A DNA stretch of 64,000 bases from PFJX01 sp044227325 (lineage in GTDB: Bacteria; Pseudomonadota; Gammaproteobacteria; Burkholderiales; Thiobacillaceae), in contig JBGAFI010000018.1 in assembly GCA_044227325.1 (NCBI GenBank), forward strand, positions 1 through 64,000, read 5' to 3'. Below are positions 1 to 8,427 of this stretch, piece after piece (the stretch's first letter is position 1; each line of letters opens with the position of its first letter). Made by a program: the position numbers and the translations under genes. A model generated the notes under the pieces. The model did not search any database, had not been told where the DNA came from, and worked only from the letters and a program-made list of their open reading frames with translations.

Positions 1-245
1 CCCTGGCCAAGATCGCCGGTGTGGAGATGTGCTGGAGCTACAACCGGCAGTACGGCACAAAATACTTGGCGGTGATGCCCACCAATCTTTACGGCCCGGG
101 CGACAACTACCACCCGGAGAACAGCCACGTCATTCCCGCGTTGATCCGCAAGTTCCACGAGGCTAAGCAAAGCAACGCTCCCCATCCAGGCCATGAAGGC
201 TTGGTTCAATTCACGCCCCGGTTTGTTTCTTCGCAGGCCATATGA
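1..245 (+). pseudogene. fcl: GDP-L-fucose synthase, truncated 3' remnant (5' end outside window)
   Basis: The frame is open from the window edge. It reads the conserved GDP-4-keto-6-deoxymannose epimerase/reductase core: a Y..AKIAG-type segment, SYNRQYGT, MPTNLYGPGDN and HPENSHVIPALIRKFHEAK. The family motif normally continues into a WGSG-P-REF-VDD region, but homology stops abruptly after EAKQSNAP. About 15 unrelated residues then lead to a stop at 243-245, so roughly the last third of the enzyme is missing. No continuation is visible in another frame. The enzyme would make GDP-fucose from the Gmd product; gmd, if present, lies upstream of the window. I read this as an inactive remnant left at a junction where the polysaccharide locus was rebuilt. 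Confidence 0.8.
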
Positions 246-561
246 TCGGCCGGGATGTGACATGGGGTGGCGGGCCTCAGTAAGTGTTTTAAATGGTCTG
301 AGTGGGCTTTTGTGATGATCAAAATAATGTGAGGTATGCACTGTGTGAAAAGAGCGGCAAAACAAAAACCTTAGTTTTAGGCAATTACTTTATTTCCAAC
401 TGATTGGTTGTCTACTTCGTTTTTTTGGTTAGGGCGGCGTCTAGGATGTAGATCATGGCACCCGCTTTCTGAGTGGTGGTTGGCCTTTATGCGGTCCTGC
501 TTAGACCTTGGTGGGGTTTGAGGAACTTATAGAGTCATATTGGTTCAATAAAGGTGTAAAT
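246..561. other. AT-rich intergenic stretch without a recognisable gene
   Basis: This is 316 bases between the broken fucose synthase and the ABC flippase. It is much richer in A/T than the coding DNA on either side, with several A and T runs around 340-435. No frame encodes a credible protein. I see no clear terminator hairpin and no insertion-sequence ends. It probably contains the promoter for the following operon, but no convincing -35/-10 pair could be picked out by eye. Confidence 0.5.
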
Positions 562-2478
562 ATGTTTTCCGATTCTTTGGGGGGGAAAAATAGTGAAGGT
601 GATATCCTAGCTCTACGTAAATTGTCGGCATTACTTGAGTCAAAACAAAGACGCCGAGCTATTTTTGTTCTGCTGCTGATGTTGGTAGGCGTGTTTTTTG
701 AAATGGTGAGCCTTGGTTTGGTATTGCCTGTGATCGGTGTGATGGCATCGCCCGAGTTGATTGAAGGCTACCCTTTAGTGCATAAGTCATTTGCTGTATT
801 TGGCAAGCTGGACCATACGCAACTCGTGATGGTAGGTATGTTGATCTTGGCGGTTGGATATATGATGAAAAATGCATATCTGGCTGTTCTGGCTTGGATA
901 CAGTCCAGTTTCATTTTTAGTCTGCATGCGAACCTTTCCCAAAGATTGTTCGCCAATTATTTACGGCAGCCATACGTTTTTCACCTCCAACATAACTCCG
1001 CGCAGCTAATTCGCAACGTCACGACTGAGGTAAACTTGTTTACCAATGCCGCGCAGTCCTTCATGATGTTATCGACTGAGCTGCTGGTATTGGCTGGGGT
1101 ATCTTTGTTACTAATCTATTTTGAACCAAAAGGTACACTGATCGTGGTGGCGGTGTTAGGCCTCGCTGCCGTCTTTTTTTACGCTGTAGTGCGTACCCGA
1201 CTTACCCATTGGGGAAAGGAGAGGCGATACCATGACGGAAAACGCATCCAACTGGTCCAGGAAGGTTTAGGAAGTATCAAGGACATCAAGCTTCTAGCGC
1301 GCGAGGAGTCCTTCTTAGCTCAATATCACATCCATAATTTCAGCAACGCCCGTGTTCTGCAGCACCAGTATTTTCTCCAGCAAATCCCCCGGCTTTGGTT
1401 GGAGGTGTTGGCCGTGTCTGGCTTGGCAACTGTGGTATTGGTCATGGTTGGACAGGGTAAATCCATGGCTGATTTTTTGCCGACCTTGGGTCTTTTTGGA
1501 GCTGCCGCGTTTCGCTTGATGCCGTCCGTCAATCGCTGCCTGAACTCGATTCAAAGCACTCGCTTCGCGATAGCCTCGATAAACGCCCTGCACCATGAAC
1601 TTGTCGAAACATCCCAATACGCAACCCAGTCTGGGGCTACGGAAATGCACCGGCCTTTCGGTGGACAGATCGTCCTGACGAATATCTGTTTCCAGTACCC
1701 AGGCGCGGAAAGACCTGCGCTACAAGATATCAACCTGGCCATCCCCTGCGGTACATCGATAGGTTTTGTCGGTGAAAGTGGTGCGGGGAAAAGCACGTTG
1801 GTGGACGTCATACTTGGCTTGGTTGCCCCGAGCAAGGGCACGGTGAGCGTCGAGGGTAGAGATATCCACGATAAGCTGAGAAGCTGGCAAGGCCAGATCG
1901 GATATGTGCCGCAAAGCATCTATCTCACGGATGATACGTTAAGGCGGAACGTTGCCTTCGGGCTCGCGGACCATGATATTGACGACGCCGCTGTGTGGCG
2001 CGCATTGCGGGCCGCGCAACTGGACGAGTTCGTACGCAGTCTGCCGCAAGGCGTAGACACGACTGTTGGCGAGCGCGGGGTCCGACTTTCAGGTGGGCAG
2101 CGTCAGCGCATCGGCATCGCCCGCGCCCTGTACCATGACCCCGCAGTGCTTGTTCTCGATGAGGCGACGAGTTCGCTGGATACGGCCACAGAAAACGGGG
2201 TGATGGACGCTGTCCGGGCCATGAAGGGCAAGAAGACCATTCTCATCATCACGCACAGGCTCTCAACGGTAGAACAATGTGACCGGCTGGTACGGCTGGA
2301 TACCGGGAGGATTGTCGAAGAAACAGACCGGCGCCCGTTTCGTCCCAGGATGGGAGATGTTGATTGTCTTCGCAGCCGGGCAGAATGCCCCGATGAAACT
2401 AAACACATGAACGGATCTGAAGCTCCTATGCCCCCAACTGCCTGCAATGCGGCAGCGTACTTAGCTGTTAGGGATTAA
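562..2478 (+). CDS. ABC transporter, fused permease/ATPase of the PglK/MsbA type (lipid-linked oligosaccharide flippase)
   Basis: A half-transporter fusing a hydrophobic N-terminal permease (about residues 35-330, several membrane segments) to one nucleotide-binding domain. Walker A (GESGAGKST) sits near residue 404, the signature LSGGQRQR near 508 and Walker B (VLVLDEATSSLD) near 529, followed by the H-loop ITHRLST. In surface-glycan loci such proteins (PglK, Wzk) flip undecaprenyl-linked sugars to the periplasm using ATP. An upstream TTG at 508 is possible. The ATG at 562 is preferred because AAAGGTG lies at suitable spacing before it. About 40 residues past the usual end of the ATPase domain resemble no family and may be a relic of rearrangement. 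The stop is 4 bases before legB. No Wzx-type flippase is seen in the window, so this may be the exporter of the locus. Confidence 0.85.
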   Translation: MFSDSLGGKNSEGDILALRKLSALLESKQRRRAIFVLLLMLVGVFFEMVSLGLVLPVIGVMASPELIEGYPLVHKSFAVFGKLDHTQLVMVGMLILAVGYMMKNAYLAVLAWIQSSFIFSLHANLSQRLFANYLRQPYVFHLQHNSAQLIRNVTTEVNLFTNAAQSFMMLSTELLVLAGVSLLLIYFEPKGTLIVVAVLGLAAVFFYAVVRTRLTHWGKERRYHDGKRIQLVQEGLGSIKDIKLLAREESFLAQYHIHNFSNARVLQHQYFLQQIPRLWLEVLAVSGLATVVLVMVGQGKSMADFLPTLGLFGAAAFRLMPSVNRCLNSIQSTRFAIASINALHHELVETSQYATQSGATEMHRPFGGQIVLTNICFQYPGAERPALQDINLAIPCGTSIGFVGESGAGKSTLVDVILGLVAPSKGTVSVEGRDIHDKLRSWQGQIGYVPQSIYLTDDTLRRNVAFGLADHDIDDAAVWRALRAAQLDEFVRSLPQGVDTTVGERGVRLSGGQRQRIGIARALYHDPAVLVLDEATSSLDTATENGVMDAVRAMKGKKTILIITHRLSTVEQCDRLVRLDTGRIVEETDRRPFRPRMGDVDCLRSRAECPDETKHMNGSEAPMPPTACNAAAYLAVRD

Positions 2479-2482
2479 ACAC

Positions 2483-3460
2483 ATGAAGGTTCTGATTACC
2501 GGTGCCGATGGGTTCATCGGTTCCCATCTCGTCGAACTCCTTGCCGCACAGGGTTACCAAGTCCGGGCACTATCCCAGTACAACTCTTTCAACTACTGGG
2601 GATGGCTGGAAGATATCCAATGCCGGGAGAACACCGAAATAGTCACTGGTGACGTTCGTGATCCTTTCTTATGTGCCAGGATTACACGGGACATCGACAT
2701 CGTGTTCCACCTTGCCGCGCTCATTGCCATTCCGTATTCCTACGTGGCGCCTGATAGCTACGTGGACACTAATATCAAGGGCACGTTGAACATATGCCAG
2801 TCAGCCTTAGATAATGGCGTGAGGCGGGTGGTCATCACGTCCACCAGCGAGGTGTACGGCACTGCGCGTTATGTACCGATCGACGAAAAACACCCGTTGC
2901 AGCCGCAATCACCCTACAGTGCCTCGAAGATCGCGGCAGATGCGATAGCCATGAGTTACCACAACACCTTCGGCTTGCCATTGACCATTGCTCGACCATT
3001 CAACACCTATGGCCCGCGCCAGTCGGCGCGGGCGGTGATCCCGACAATCATCACCCAGATCGCCAACGGAATGAGGCAAATACGGCTTGGCGACGTCAGC
3101 CCGACTCGCGACTTCAACTACGTCACCGACACCTGTCGAGGCTTCCTGGAGTTGGCGCACTGCGACCAAGCCATAGGCGAGATCGTCAACATCGGCTCAA
3201 ATAGCGAAATCACTGTCGGTGACACGCTTGCATTGATCCGCGAGTTGATGGACAGCGACGTCGAATTCATTACGGAGGCGCAACGCTTGCGGCCGGAAAA
3301 GTCTGAGGTCTTTCGTCTTTGGTGCGATAACACCCGTATCCGCGAACTGACGGGCTTTCAGCCGCGCTTCACCTTACGCGATGGGCTCAAGGCAACCATC
3401 GACTGGTTCCTCCAACCGGGGAACCTGGCCAAGTACAAGTCCGATATCTACAACGTCTGA
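2483..3460 (+). CDS. legB: NAD-dependent sugar 4,6-dehydratase, LegB type
   Basis: A 325-residue extended short-chain dehydrogenase. It has the Rossmann glycine motif GADGFIGSH at the N-terminus, the TSTSEVYGT active-site segment and the catalytic pair Tyr145/Lys149 (YSASK). The early SFNYWGWLEDI segment is typical of LegB. In the legionaminic acid pathway LegB converts GDP-GlcNAc to the GDP-4-keto-6-deoxy sugar. The start is supported by AGGGA eight bases upstream. It opens a run of genes that matches the Campylobacter legionaminic pathway almost step for step, with legC following 6 bases later. A general UDP-sugar epimerase is an alternative, but the neighbours make that unlikely. Confidence 0.88.
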   Translation: MKVLITGADGFIGSHLVELLAAQGYQVRALSQYNSFNYWGWLEDIQCRENTEIVTGDVRDPFLCARITRDIDIVFHLAALIAIPYSYVAPDSYVDTNIKGTLNICQSALDNGVRRVVITSTSEVYGTARYVPIDEKHPLQPQSPYSASKIAADAIAMSYHNTFGLPLTIARPFNTYGPRQSARAVIPTIITQIANGMRQIRLGDVSPTRDFNYVTDTCRGFLELAHCDQAIGEIVNIGSNSEITVGDTLALIRELMDSDVEFITEAQRLRPEKSEVFRLWCDNTRIRELTGFQPRFTLRDGLKATIDWFLQPGNLAKYKSDIYNV

Positions 3461-3466
3461 AGCCCC

Positions 3467-4618
3467 ATGTTCCAGCGCCTTACCCGCTTCATTCGCGACC
3501 AGTACCACACCGACCGCGTAATTCCTTTGCACGCCCCCGTGTTTGCTGGTCGAGACAAGCAGTATGTAGTCGACGCCATCGACTCCACCTTCGTCTCCAG
3601 CGTTGGTGCCTACGTGGACCGCTTTGAGGCTGATATCGCCACCTACACCGGCAGCCCGAAAGCGGTCGCCACAGTCAACGGCACAGCAGCCCTGCATGTG
3701 GCCTTGCGCCTAGCCGGAGTCAGTATTGGGGACTTGGTGGTCACACAGCCACTAACCTTCGTGGCCACCTGCAACGCCATTCGCTACTGTGGTGCCGAAC
3801 CTGTATTCGTCGATGTGGATCGGCGCACGCTCGGGCTTTCACCACTGGCGCTAGCCAGTTGGCTTGAAGGGCATGCGCGCCTTGACGGAGACGGCTTTTG
3901 CCGCACAAGAGCGGATGGACGCATCATTCGCGCCTGCGTGCCTATGCATACTTTCGGCCATCCTGCCGACTTGGAGGGGTTGAGCAGCGTTTGCAGAGAT
4001 TGGCGCCTGGCGCTTGTCGAAGATGCTGCTGAGTCCCTGGGTAGTTTCTTTAAAGACCGTCATACCGGCACCTTCGGATTGCTTGGTGCCCTAAGTTTCA
4101 ATGGCAACAAGATCATCACCACCGGCGGTGGAGGCATGGTTCTCTCCGGAAAGGTGTTGGGTGCACGTGCCAAGCACTTGACGACGACAGCGAAGAAGCC
4201 GCACCCATACGAATATGTGCACGACGAGCTCGGCTACAACTACCGCCTGCCCAATCTCAATGCCGCCCTCGGATGCGCTCAACTGGAGCGACTGGAGCCA
4301 ATGATCGCTGCCAAGCGCGAACTGGCTGAGCGTTACGCCTCCTTTCTCGCGGGAAGCGATCTCGAGTTCGTCCGGGAGCCGGAAGGCTGCCGCTCCAATT
4401 ATTGGCTGAATGCTGTCGTCTGTGACGCTCCCCCTCAGCGCGACGCTTTGCTGAAGGCAACCAATGACGCCGGCGTGATGACCCGCCCCATATGGACCTT
4501 GATGACCCGCCTTCCCATGTTCGAGTCCTGCCAACGAGGCCCCCTCGAAAACGCCGAATGGCTGGAGAGGCGGGTGGTCAACCTGCCCAGCAGCGTGCTG
4601 GTGGAGGTTGGGTCATGA
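3467..4618 (+). CDS. legC: PLP-dependent sugar aminotransferase, LegC type
   Basis: A 383-residue DegT/DnrJ/EryC1/StrS aminotransferase. The N-terminal region contains IPLHAPVF and later the ATVNGTAALHVAL substrate/PLP segment. EDAAESLGS supplies the aspartate that pairs with the pyridine nitrogen. The Schiff-base lysine is Lys215 in SFNGNKIITTGGGGM. LegC puts an amino group on C4 of the 4-keto-6-deoxy sugar made by LegB. Its stop overlaps the next start by four bases (ATGA at 4615-4618), implying translational coupling. Confidence 0.88.
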   Translation: MFQRLTRFIRDQYHTDRVIPLHAPVFAGRDKQYVVDAIDSTFVSSVGAYVDRFEADIATYTGSPKAVATVNGTAALHVALRLAGVSIGDLVVTQPLTFVATCNAIRYCGAEPVFVDVDRRTLGLSPLALASWLEGHARLDGDGFCRTRADGRIIRACVPMHTFGHPADLEGLSSVCRDWRLALVEDAAESLGSFFKDRHTGTFGLLGALSFNGNKIITTGGGGMVLSGKVLGARAKHLTTTAKKPHPYEYVHDELGYNYRLPNLNAALGCAQLERLEPMIAAKRELAERYASFLAGSDLEFVREPEGCRSNYWLNAVVCDAPPQRDALLKATNDAGVMTRPIWTLMTRLPMFESCQRGPLENAEWLERRVVNLPSSVLVEVGS

Positions 4619-5772
4619 CCCGCAAGATAGCGGTATTCACCGGGACTCGCGCCGAATACGGCCTGCTCTACTGGCTGATGAAGGGCATACAGGCCGAGTC
4701 GGCGCTGCAACTCCAGCTCATTGTCTCCGGCATGCACCTATCGCCCGTATTCGGGGAGACCTGGAAGCAGATCGTACAGGACGGATTCGAGATTGACGCC
4801 CGCGTGGAAATGCTTCTCTCCTCTGACACGTCGGTGGGGGTTACCAAGTCCATGGGAGTCGGGCTGATCGGTTTTGCCGAGGCGCTCGACCGCCTCCGCC
4901 CAGATATCCTGGTGTTGCTCGGGGACCGTTACGAGGCGCTGGCTGCTGCGCAGGCTGCCATGATCGCCCGCATCCCCATCGCCCACATTCACGGCGGTGA
5001 AGCCACCGAGGGGCTGATCGACGAGGGGATCCGCCACTCGATCACCAAAATGTCACATCTGCACTTCGTCGCCGCTGACGAGTATCGGCGACGTGTCATC
5101 CAGCTCGGAGAACAACCGGATCACGTTTGGAATGTCGGTGCTGCAGGAATGGATAATATTGAGAAGCTGCCCACGCCAAGCCGCGAGGAACTGGAATCAC
5201 ATCTGGGCATCGTCCTGAACGCCCCAATTTTTCTTGTCACCTACCATCCTGTGACCCTGAGCGACAACGACTCAGCTGCTGTAATACAGACCTTGCTTGG
5301 CGTCCTCGACGAATGGGAGAGCTCCATCATCATTACCGGCACGAACGCGGACACCGGCAACAGTGGCCTTCGAAGCGCAGCCGCCCGCTTCGCCGCAGCG
5401 CGCACCGACCGTGTGGCGCTCGTGGAAAATCTCGGCGTTACTCGTTATCTAGGCCTGGTGCGGCTTGCCGATGTCGTCGTCGGCAACTCCTCCAGCGGCT
5501 TGCTGGAAGCGCCAGCGGTGGGCACCCCAACCGTGGATATCGGCAATCGGCAGGCCGGTCGGCTGCTGGCACCTTCCGTGATCCATTGCAGCGAAGAGCA
5601 AGGGGAAATCCGTGCTGCTATGACCAGAGCGATGTCCGCGGACCACAAGAGGCTTGCTGCAGCCCGGCAGACTCCCTATGGTAGCGGCGGCGCGGCTGCG
5701 GCCATCGTCCGGTTGCTAGCAAGCACGCCGCTCGATGGCATCCTGCAAAAGCGTTTTTACGACCTCCGATGA
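4615..5772 (+). CDS. legG: Hydrolysing NDP-sugar 2-epimerase, NeuC/LegG family
   Basis: A 385-residue member of the WecB/NeuC epimerase family with the start motif GTRAEYGLL, the HIHGGEATEGLIDEGIRHS block and the C-terminal GNSSSGLLEAP nucleotide-binding segment. LegG removes the nucleotide while inverting C2, giving the free 6-deoxy-diamino-mannose type sugar that the NeuB-like synthase condenses with PEP. The start at 4615 overlaps the legC stop in ATGA; an in-frame extension further upstream lies inside legC and is not credible. A formyltransferase gene overlaps its stop (5769-5772). A second NeuC homologue sits at 18674-19837. Confidence 0.87.
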   Translation: MTRKIAVFTGTRAEYGLLYWLMKGIQAESALQLQLIVSGMHLSPVFGETWKQIVQDGFEIDARVEMLLSSDTSVGVTKSMGVGLIGFAEALDRLRPDILVLLGDRYEALAAAQAAMIARIPIAHIHGGEATEGLIDEGIRHSITKMSHLHFVAADEYRRRVIQLGEQPDHVWNVGAAGMDNIEKLPTPSREELESHLGIVLNAPIFLVTYHPVTLSDNDSAAVIQTLLGVLDEWESSIIITGTNADTGNSGLRSAAARFAAARTDRVALVENLGVTRYLGLVRLADVVVGNSSSGLLEAPAVGTPTVDIGNRQAGRLLAPSVIHCSEEQGEIRAAMTRAMSADHKRLAAARQTPYGSGGAAAAIVRLLASTPLDGILQKRFYDLR

Positions 5773-6674
5773 AGACGCGCCCGTTACGTGTTGCCCTGAT
5801 CGGTTGCGTGGCTTCTAGCGCAGCCGCGTTGCATAAGCTGTTGAGCCTTGATCCGGACCGGGCCCGCCTGATCGGGCTGATCACCCGCAGCACTTCCACT
5901 TTCAACTCGGATTTCGTCGACCTTGTGCCGCTGGCGAAGGAACGCGGTGTGCCGGTCCTGCTCGCCAACCATGCGGACTCGGCCGAACAAGCCAAGTGGC
6001 TTTCTGCTGTGGCACCGGACCTGGTATTCGTTGTTGGATGGTCGCATCTCCTGGGGCGTGAAATGCTGGCAATCCCCCCGCGCGGCATGATCGGCTACCA
6101 TCCGGCTGCCTTGCCTGCCAATCGCGGTCGCCATCCCCTGGTATGGGCGCTTGTCCTCGGCCTAAAAGAGACTGCGTCGAGTTTTTTTCTGATGGGCGAG
6201 GGGGTGGATGATGGCCCGCTGCTCAGCCAGTACCCTCTCGCTATCAGCCAGAACGACACCGCACAGACCCTTTATGAAAAAATCCTGACTCTGATTCCGC
6301 GTCAGATAAACGATATCGTTGAAGCTGCCTTTTCGGGCGATCTCCAACCCGTGCCGCAGGACGCGGGGAGAGCCAACTACTGGCGCAAGCGCACCGAGGC
6401 TGACGGACGGATCGATTGGCGGATGAGCGCGGAAAGCATCTATAACCTGGTCCGCGCGCTTACTCGGCCCTATCCCGGAGCGGAGATGCTGGTATGTGGC
6501 CGCTCCGTTAAGGTATGGAACTGTGATGTCGAACCTCAGGTGCCGGCCAACGCGGAACCGGGCAAGGTGCTCGCGGTGGAAGGTGGCTCGCTCGTGATCA
6601 AGGCCGGTGATGGGGCGGTGCGCCTGCTGAGCCATGAACTGATGGAGCTGCCGGCTCCGGGAGCGTATCTGTGA
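5769..6674 (+). CDS. Formyltransferase-family protein, probable sugar N-formyltransferase
   Basis: A 301-residue protein with the methionyl-tRNA formyltransferase fold. The N-terminal half binds the folate cofactor and the C-terminal half has the DGRIDW...PYPGA region of the family. The active-site loop reads IGYHPAALPANRG: His111 and the later aspartate (GVDDGP) are present, but the asparagine two residues before the histidine is a glycine (Gly109). Related enzymes in O-antigen loci formylate the amino group of NDP-4-amino-4,6-dideoxy sugars with N10-formyl-tetrahydrofolate. Lying between legG and a PIG-L deacetylase with four-base overlaps on both sides, it most likely acts on a legionaminic intermediate. 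The exact substrate is inference. Confidence 0.75.
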   Translation: MKTRPLRVALIGCVASSAAALHKLLSLDPDRARLIGLITRSTSTFNSDFVDLVPLAKERGVPVLLANHADSAEQAKWLSAVAPDLVFVVGWSHLLGREMLAIPPRGMIGYHPAALPANRGRHPLVWALVLGLKETASSFFLMGEGVDDGPLLSQYPLAISQNDTAQTLYEKILTLIPRQINDIVEAAFSGDLQPVPQDAGRANYWRKRTEADGRIDWRMSAESIYNLVRALTRPYPGAEMLVCGRSVKVWNCDVEPQVPANAEPGKVLAVEGGSLVIKAGDGAVRLLSHELMELPAPGAYL

Positions 6675-7339
6675 GAAAAGTACTCGCCATAGCGCCACAC
6701 CCAGACGACGAGACTTTGGGCTGCGGAGGTGTGCTGCTGCGCCACGCAGCCGAGGGTGACGAGATTCATTGGCTAGTCATCACCGGGATCACCCCGGAAC
6801 TCGGCTTCAGCGTCGAGCGAGTCGCTCGTCGGGCGGCCGAGATAGAAGCCGTAGGCAAGTCCTATGGCTTCAAGGAAATCATCCAAGCAGGATTTCCGAC
6901 CATGGCTCTCGACACCATCGCCAATACGCGCCTGATCAACGCCATTGGCGCGGTTGTCCGAACGATCGCCCCGGATACCCTGTACATCCCTTACCGCAAC
7001 GATGCCCACAGTGACCATGCGCGCGTCTTTGATGCGGCCGTCGCCTGTAGTAAGTCCTTCCGCTACCCGAGCATCCGTGCCGTGTACGTCTATGAAACCC
7101 TGTCCGAAACCGAATTCGGACTGCGCATCGATGATCCGGGATTCCGGCCCAACCACTTTGTAAACATCACGGGCTGGCTCGACCGAAAGATAGAAATCAT
7201 GCGGCTCTACGGGGATGAGATGGGCGAATTCCCCTTCCCGCGGAGCGAAACCAGCATGCGCGCCCAGGCCGCACTGAGGGGCAGTCAGGCCGGAGTAGTC
7301 GCTGCTGAGGCCTTCATGCTCATCAAGGAAATCCGATGA
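6671..7339 (+). CDS. PIG-L (LmbE) family N-deacetylase
   Basis: A 222-residue zinc-dependent de-N-acetylase-like protein. The signature IAPHPDDETLGCGG puts the metal ligands at His10 and Asp13, and a downstream HSDHARVF segment supplies the third histidine. The family hydrolyses N-acetyl groups from sugars such as GlcNAc-phosphatidylinositol. Its overlap with the formyltransferase upstream (6671-6674) and NeuB downstream (7336-7339) makes it an integral member of the pathway operon. The simplest reading is that it exposes an amine on a nonulosonic acid precursor for re-acylation, perhaps formylation. The substrate is not determined. Confidence 0.8.
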   Translation: MRKVLAIAPHPDDETLGCGGVLLRHAAEGDEIHWLVITGITPELGFSVERVARRAAEIEAVGKSYGFKEIIQAGFPTMALDTIANTRLINAIGAVVRTIAPDTLYIPYRNDAHSDHARVFDAAVACSKSFRYPSIRAVYVYETLSETEFGLRIDDPGFRPNHFVNITGWLDRKIEIMRLYGDEMGEFPFPRSETSMRAQAALRGSQAGVVAAEAFMLIKEIR

Positions 7340-8427
7340 ACACTGACCGTGTCTTCGTGATCGCTGAAGCCGGCGTGAACCATAACGGACAGCGCGATCT
7401 CGCCTTCGGCCTCATCGAGGCGGCGGCGGGAGCCGGCGCCGACGCTGTAAAGTTTCAGACCTTCGAGGCGGTGAAGTTGGCTTCCCGCCAAGCGCCCAAG
7501 GCCGCCTATCAGAAACAGGGTACGGAAGCCGCCGAAAGCCAGTTGGCGATGTTGAAGAAGCTTGAGTTGCCGCGCGAATGGCACCGCGATCTGCAGGATT
7601 ACTGCCAACGCAAGGGCATTCAGTTTCTGTCGACGGCGTTCGATGTCGGCAGCCTGGATTTTCTTGTTGCGCTCGACATGCCGGTGTTCAAGATTCCTTC
7701 CGGTGAGCTGACCAACGGCCCGTTATTGTGGAAGTTCGCGCGCACCGGCAAACCGCTGATCCTGTCGACAGGGATGTCCCTGCTTGGCGAGGTGGAGGAA
7801 GCCCTGGCGGTGATCCGCCACGCCCTGGATCATGACACAGAGCCGCGCGACATGCATGAGGTCTGGAGGCACTGGGGATGTTCAGCCGAGGCACAGACGC
7901 TGGTCGGGCGCGTCACCCTGCTGCATTGCACGTCGCAATACCCCACCGCGCTCGACGAGGTGAATCTGCGCAGCATGGACACCCTTGCAGCAGCCTTTGG
8001 ACTGCCTGTCGGCTATTCGGATCATACCGAAGGCATTTTGATCCCCGTGGCCGCCGTGGCCCGCGGTGCCAGGGTGATTGAAAAGCATTTCACCCTGGAT
8101 CGCGCTTTGCCGGGCCCCGACCACACGGCCTCGCTAACACCTGCTGAATTGAAGACCATGGTGACGCAGATTCGTGCCCTCGAACTGGCGCTCGGTAGCG
8201 GCTACAAGGCACCGCAGGCAAGCGAATGGGATACGCGCCGGGCCGCACGCCAGCAGGTCGTCGCAGTCCGAGACATCGCCGCCGGTACCGTGTTGACTCG
8301 CGACGATTTGAGCACGAGCCGCTGTGGAAGCGGTTTGCCGCCGATGCAGCTATGGGGCTTGGTGGGCCGCACGGCCAACCGCACCCTGGCCGCTGGCGAG
8401 CCCATTGTTGAAGGCGGGGTCGTATGA
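7336..8427 (+). CDS. legI: Nonulosonic acid synthase, NeuB/LegI family
   Basis: A 363-residue PEP-condensing synthase. The N-terminal TIM barrel has IAEAGVNHNG, GADAVKFQT, IPSGELTN and LHCTSQYPT. The C-terminal SAF (antifreeze-like) domain, about residues 295-360, contains VVAVRDIAAGT and the closing residues typical of the family. It condenses the free 2,4-diamino-6-deoxy-mannose with phosphoenolpyruvate to the nine-carbon acid. It overlaps the deacetylase and the neuD-like gene by four bases each. An insertion of about 20 residues near positions 165-185, before the TLLHCTS segment, is longer than in typical NeuB. A second synthase is at 23900-24949. Confidence 0.88.
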   Translation: MNTDRVFVIAEAGVNHNGQRDLAFGLIEAAAGAGADAVKFQTFEAVKLASRQAPKAAYQKQGTEAAESQLAMLKKLELPREWHRDLQDYCQRKGIQFLSTAFDVGSLDFLVALDMPVFKIPSGELTNGPLLWKFARTGKPLILSTGMSLLGEVEEALAVIRHALDHDTEPRDMHEVWRHWGCSAEAQTLVGRVTLLHCTSQYPTALDEVNLRSMDTLAAAFGLPVGYSDHTEGILIPVAAVARGARVIEKHFTLDRALPGPDHTASLTPAELKTMVTQIRALELALGSGYKAPQASEWDTRRAARQQVVAVRDIAAGTVLTRDDLSTSRCGSGLPPMQLWGLVGRTANRTLAAGEPIVEGGVV

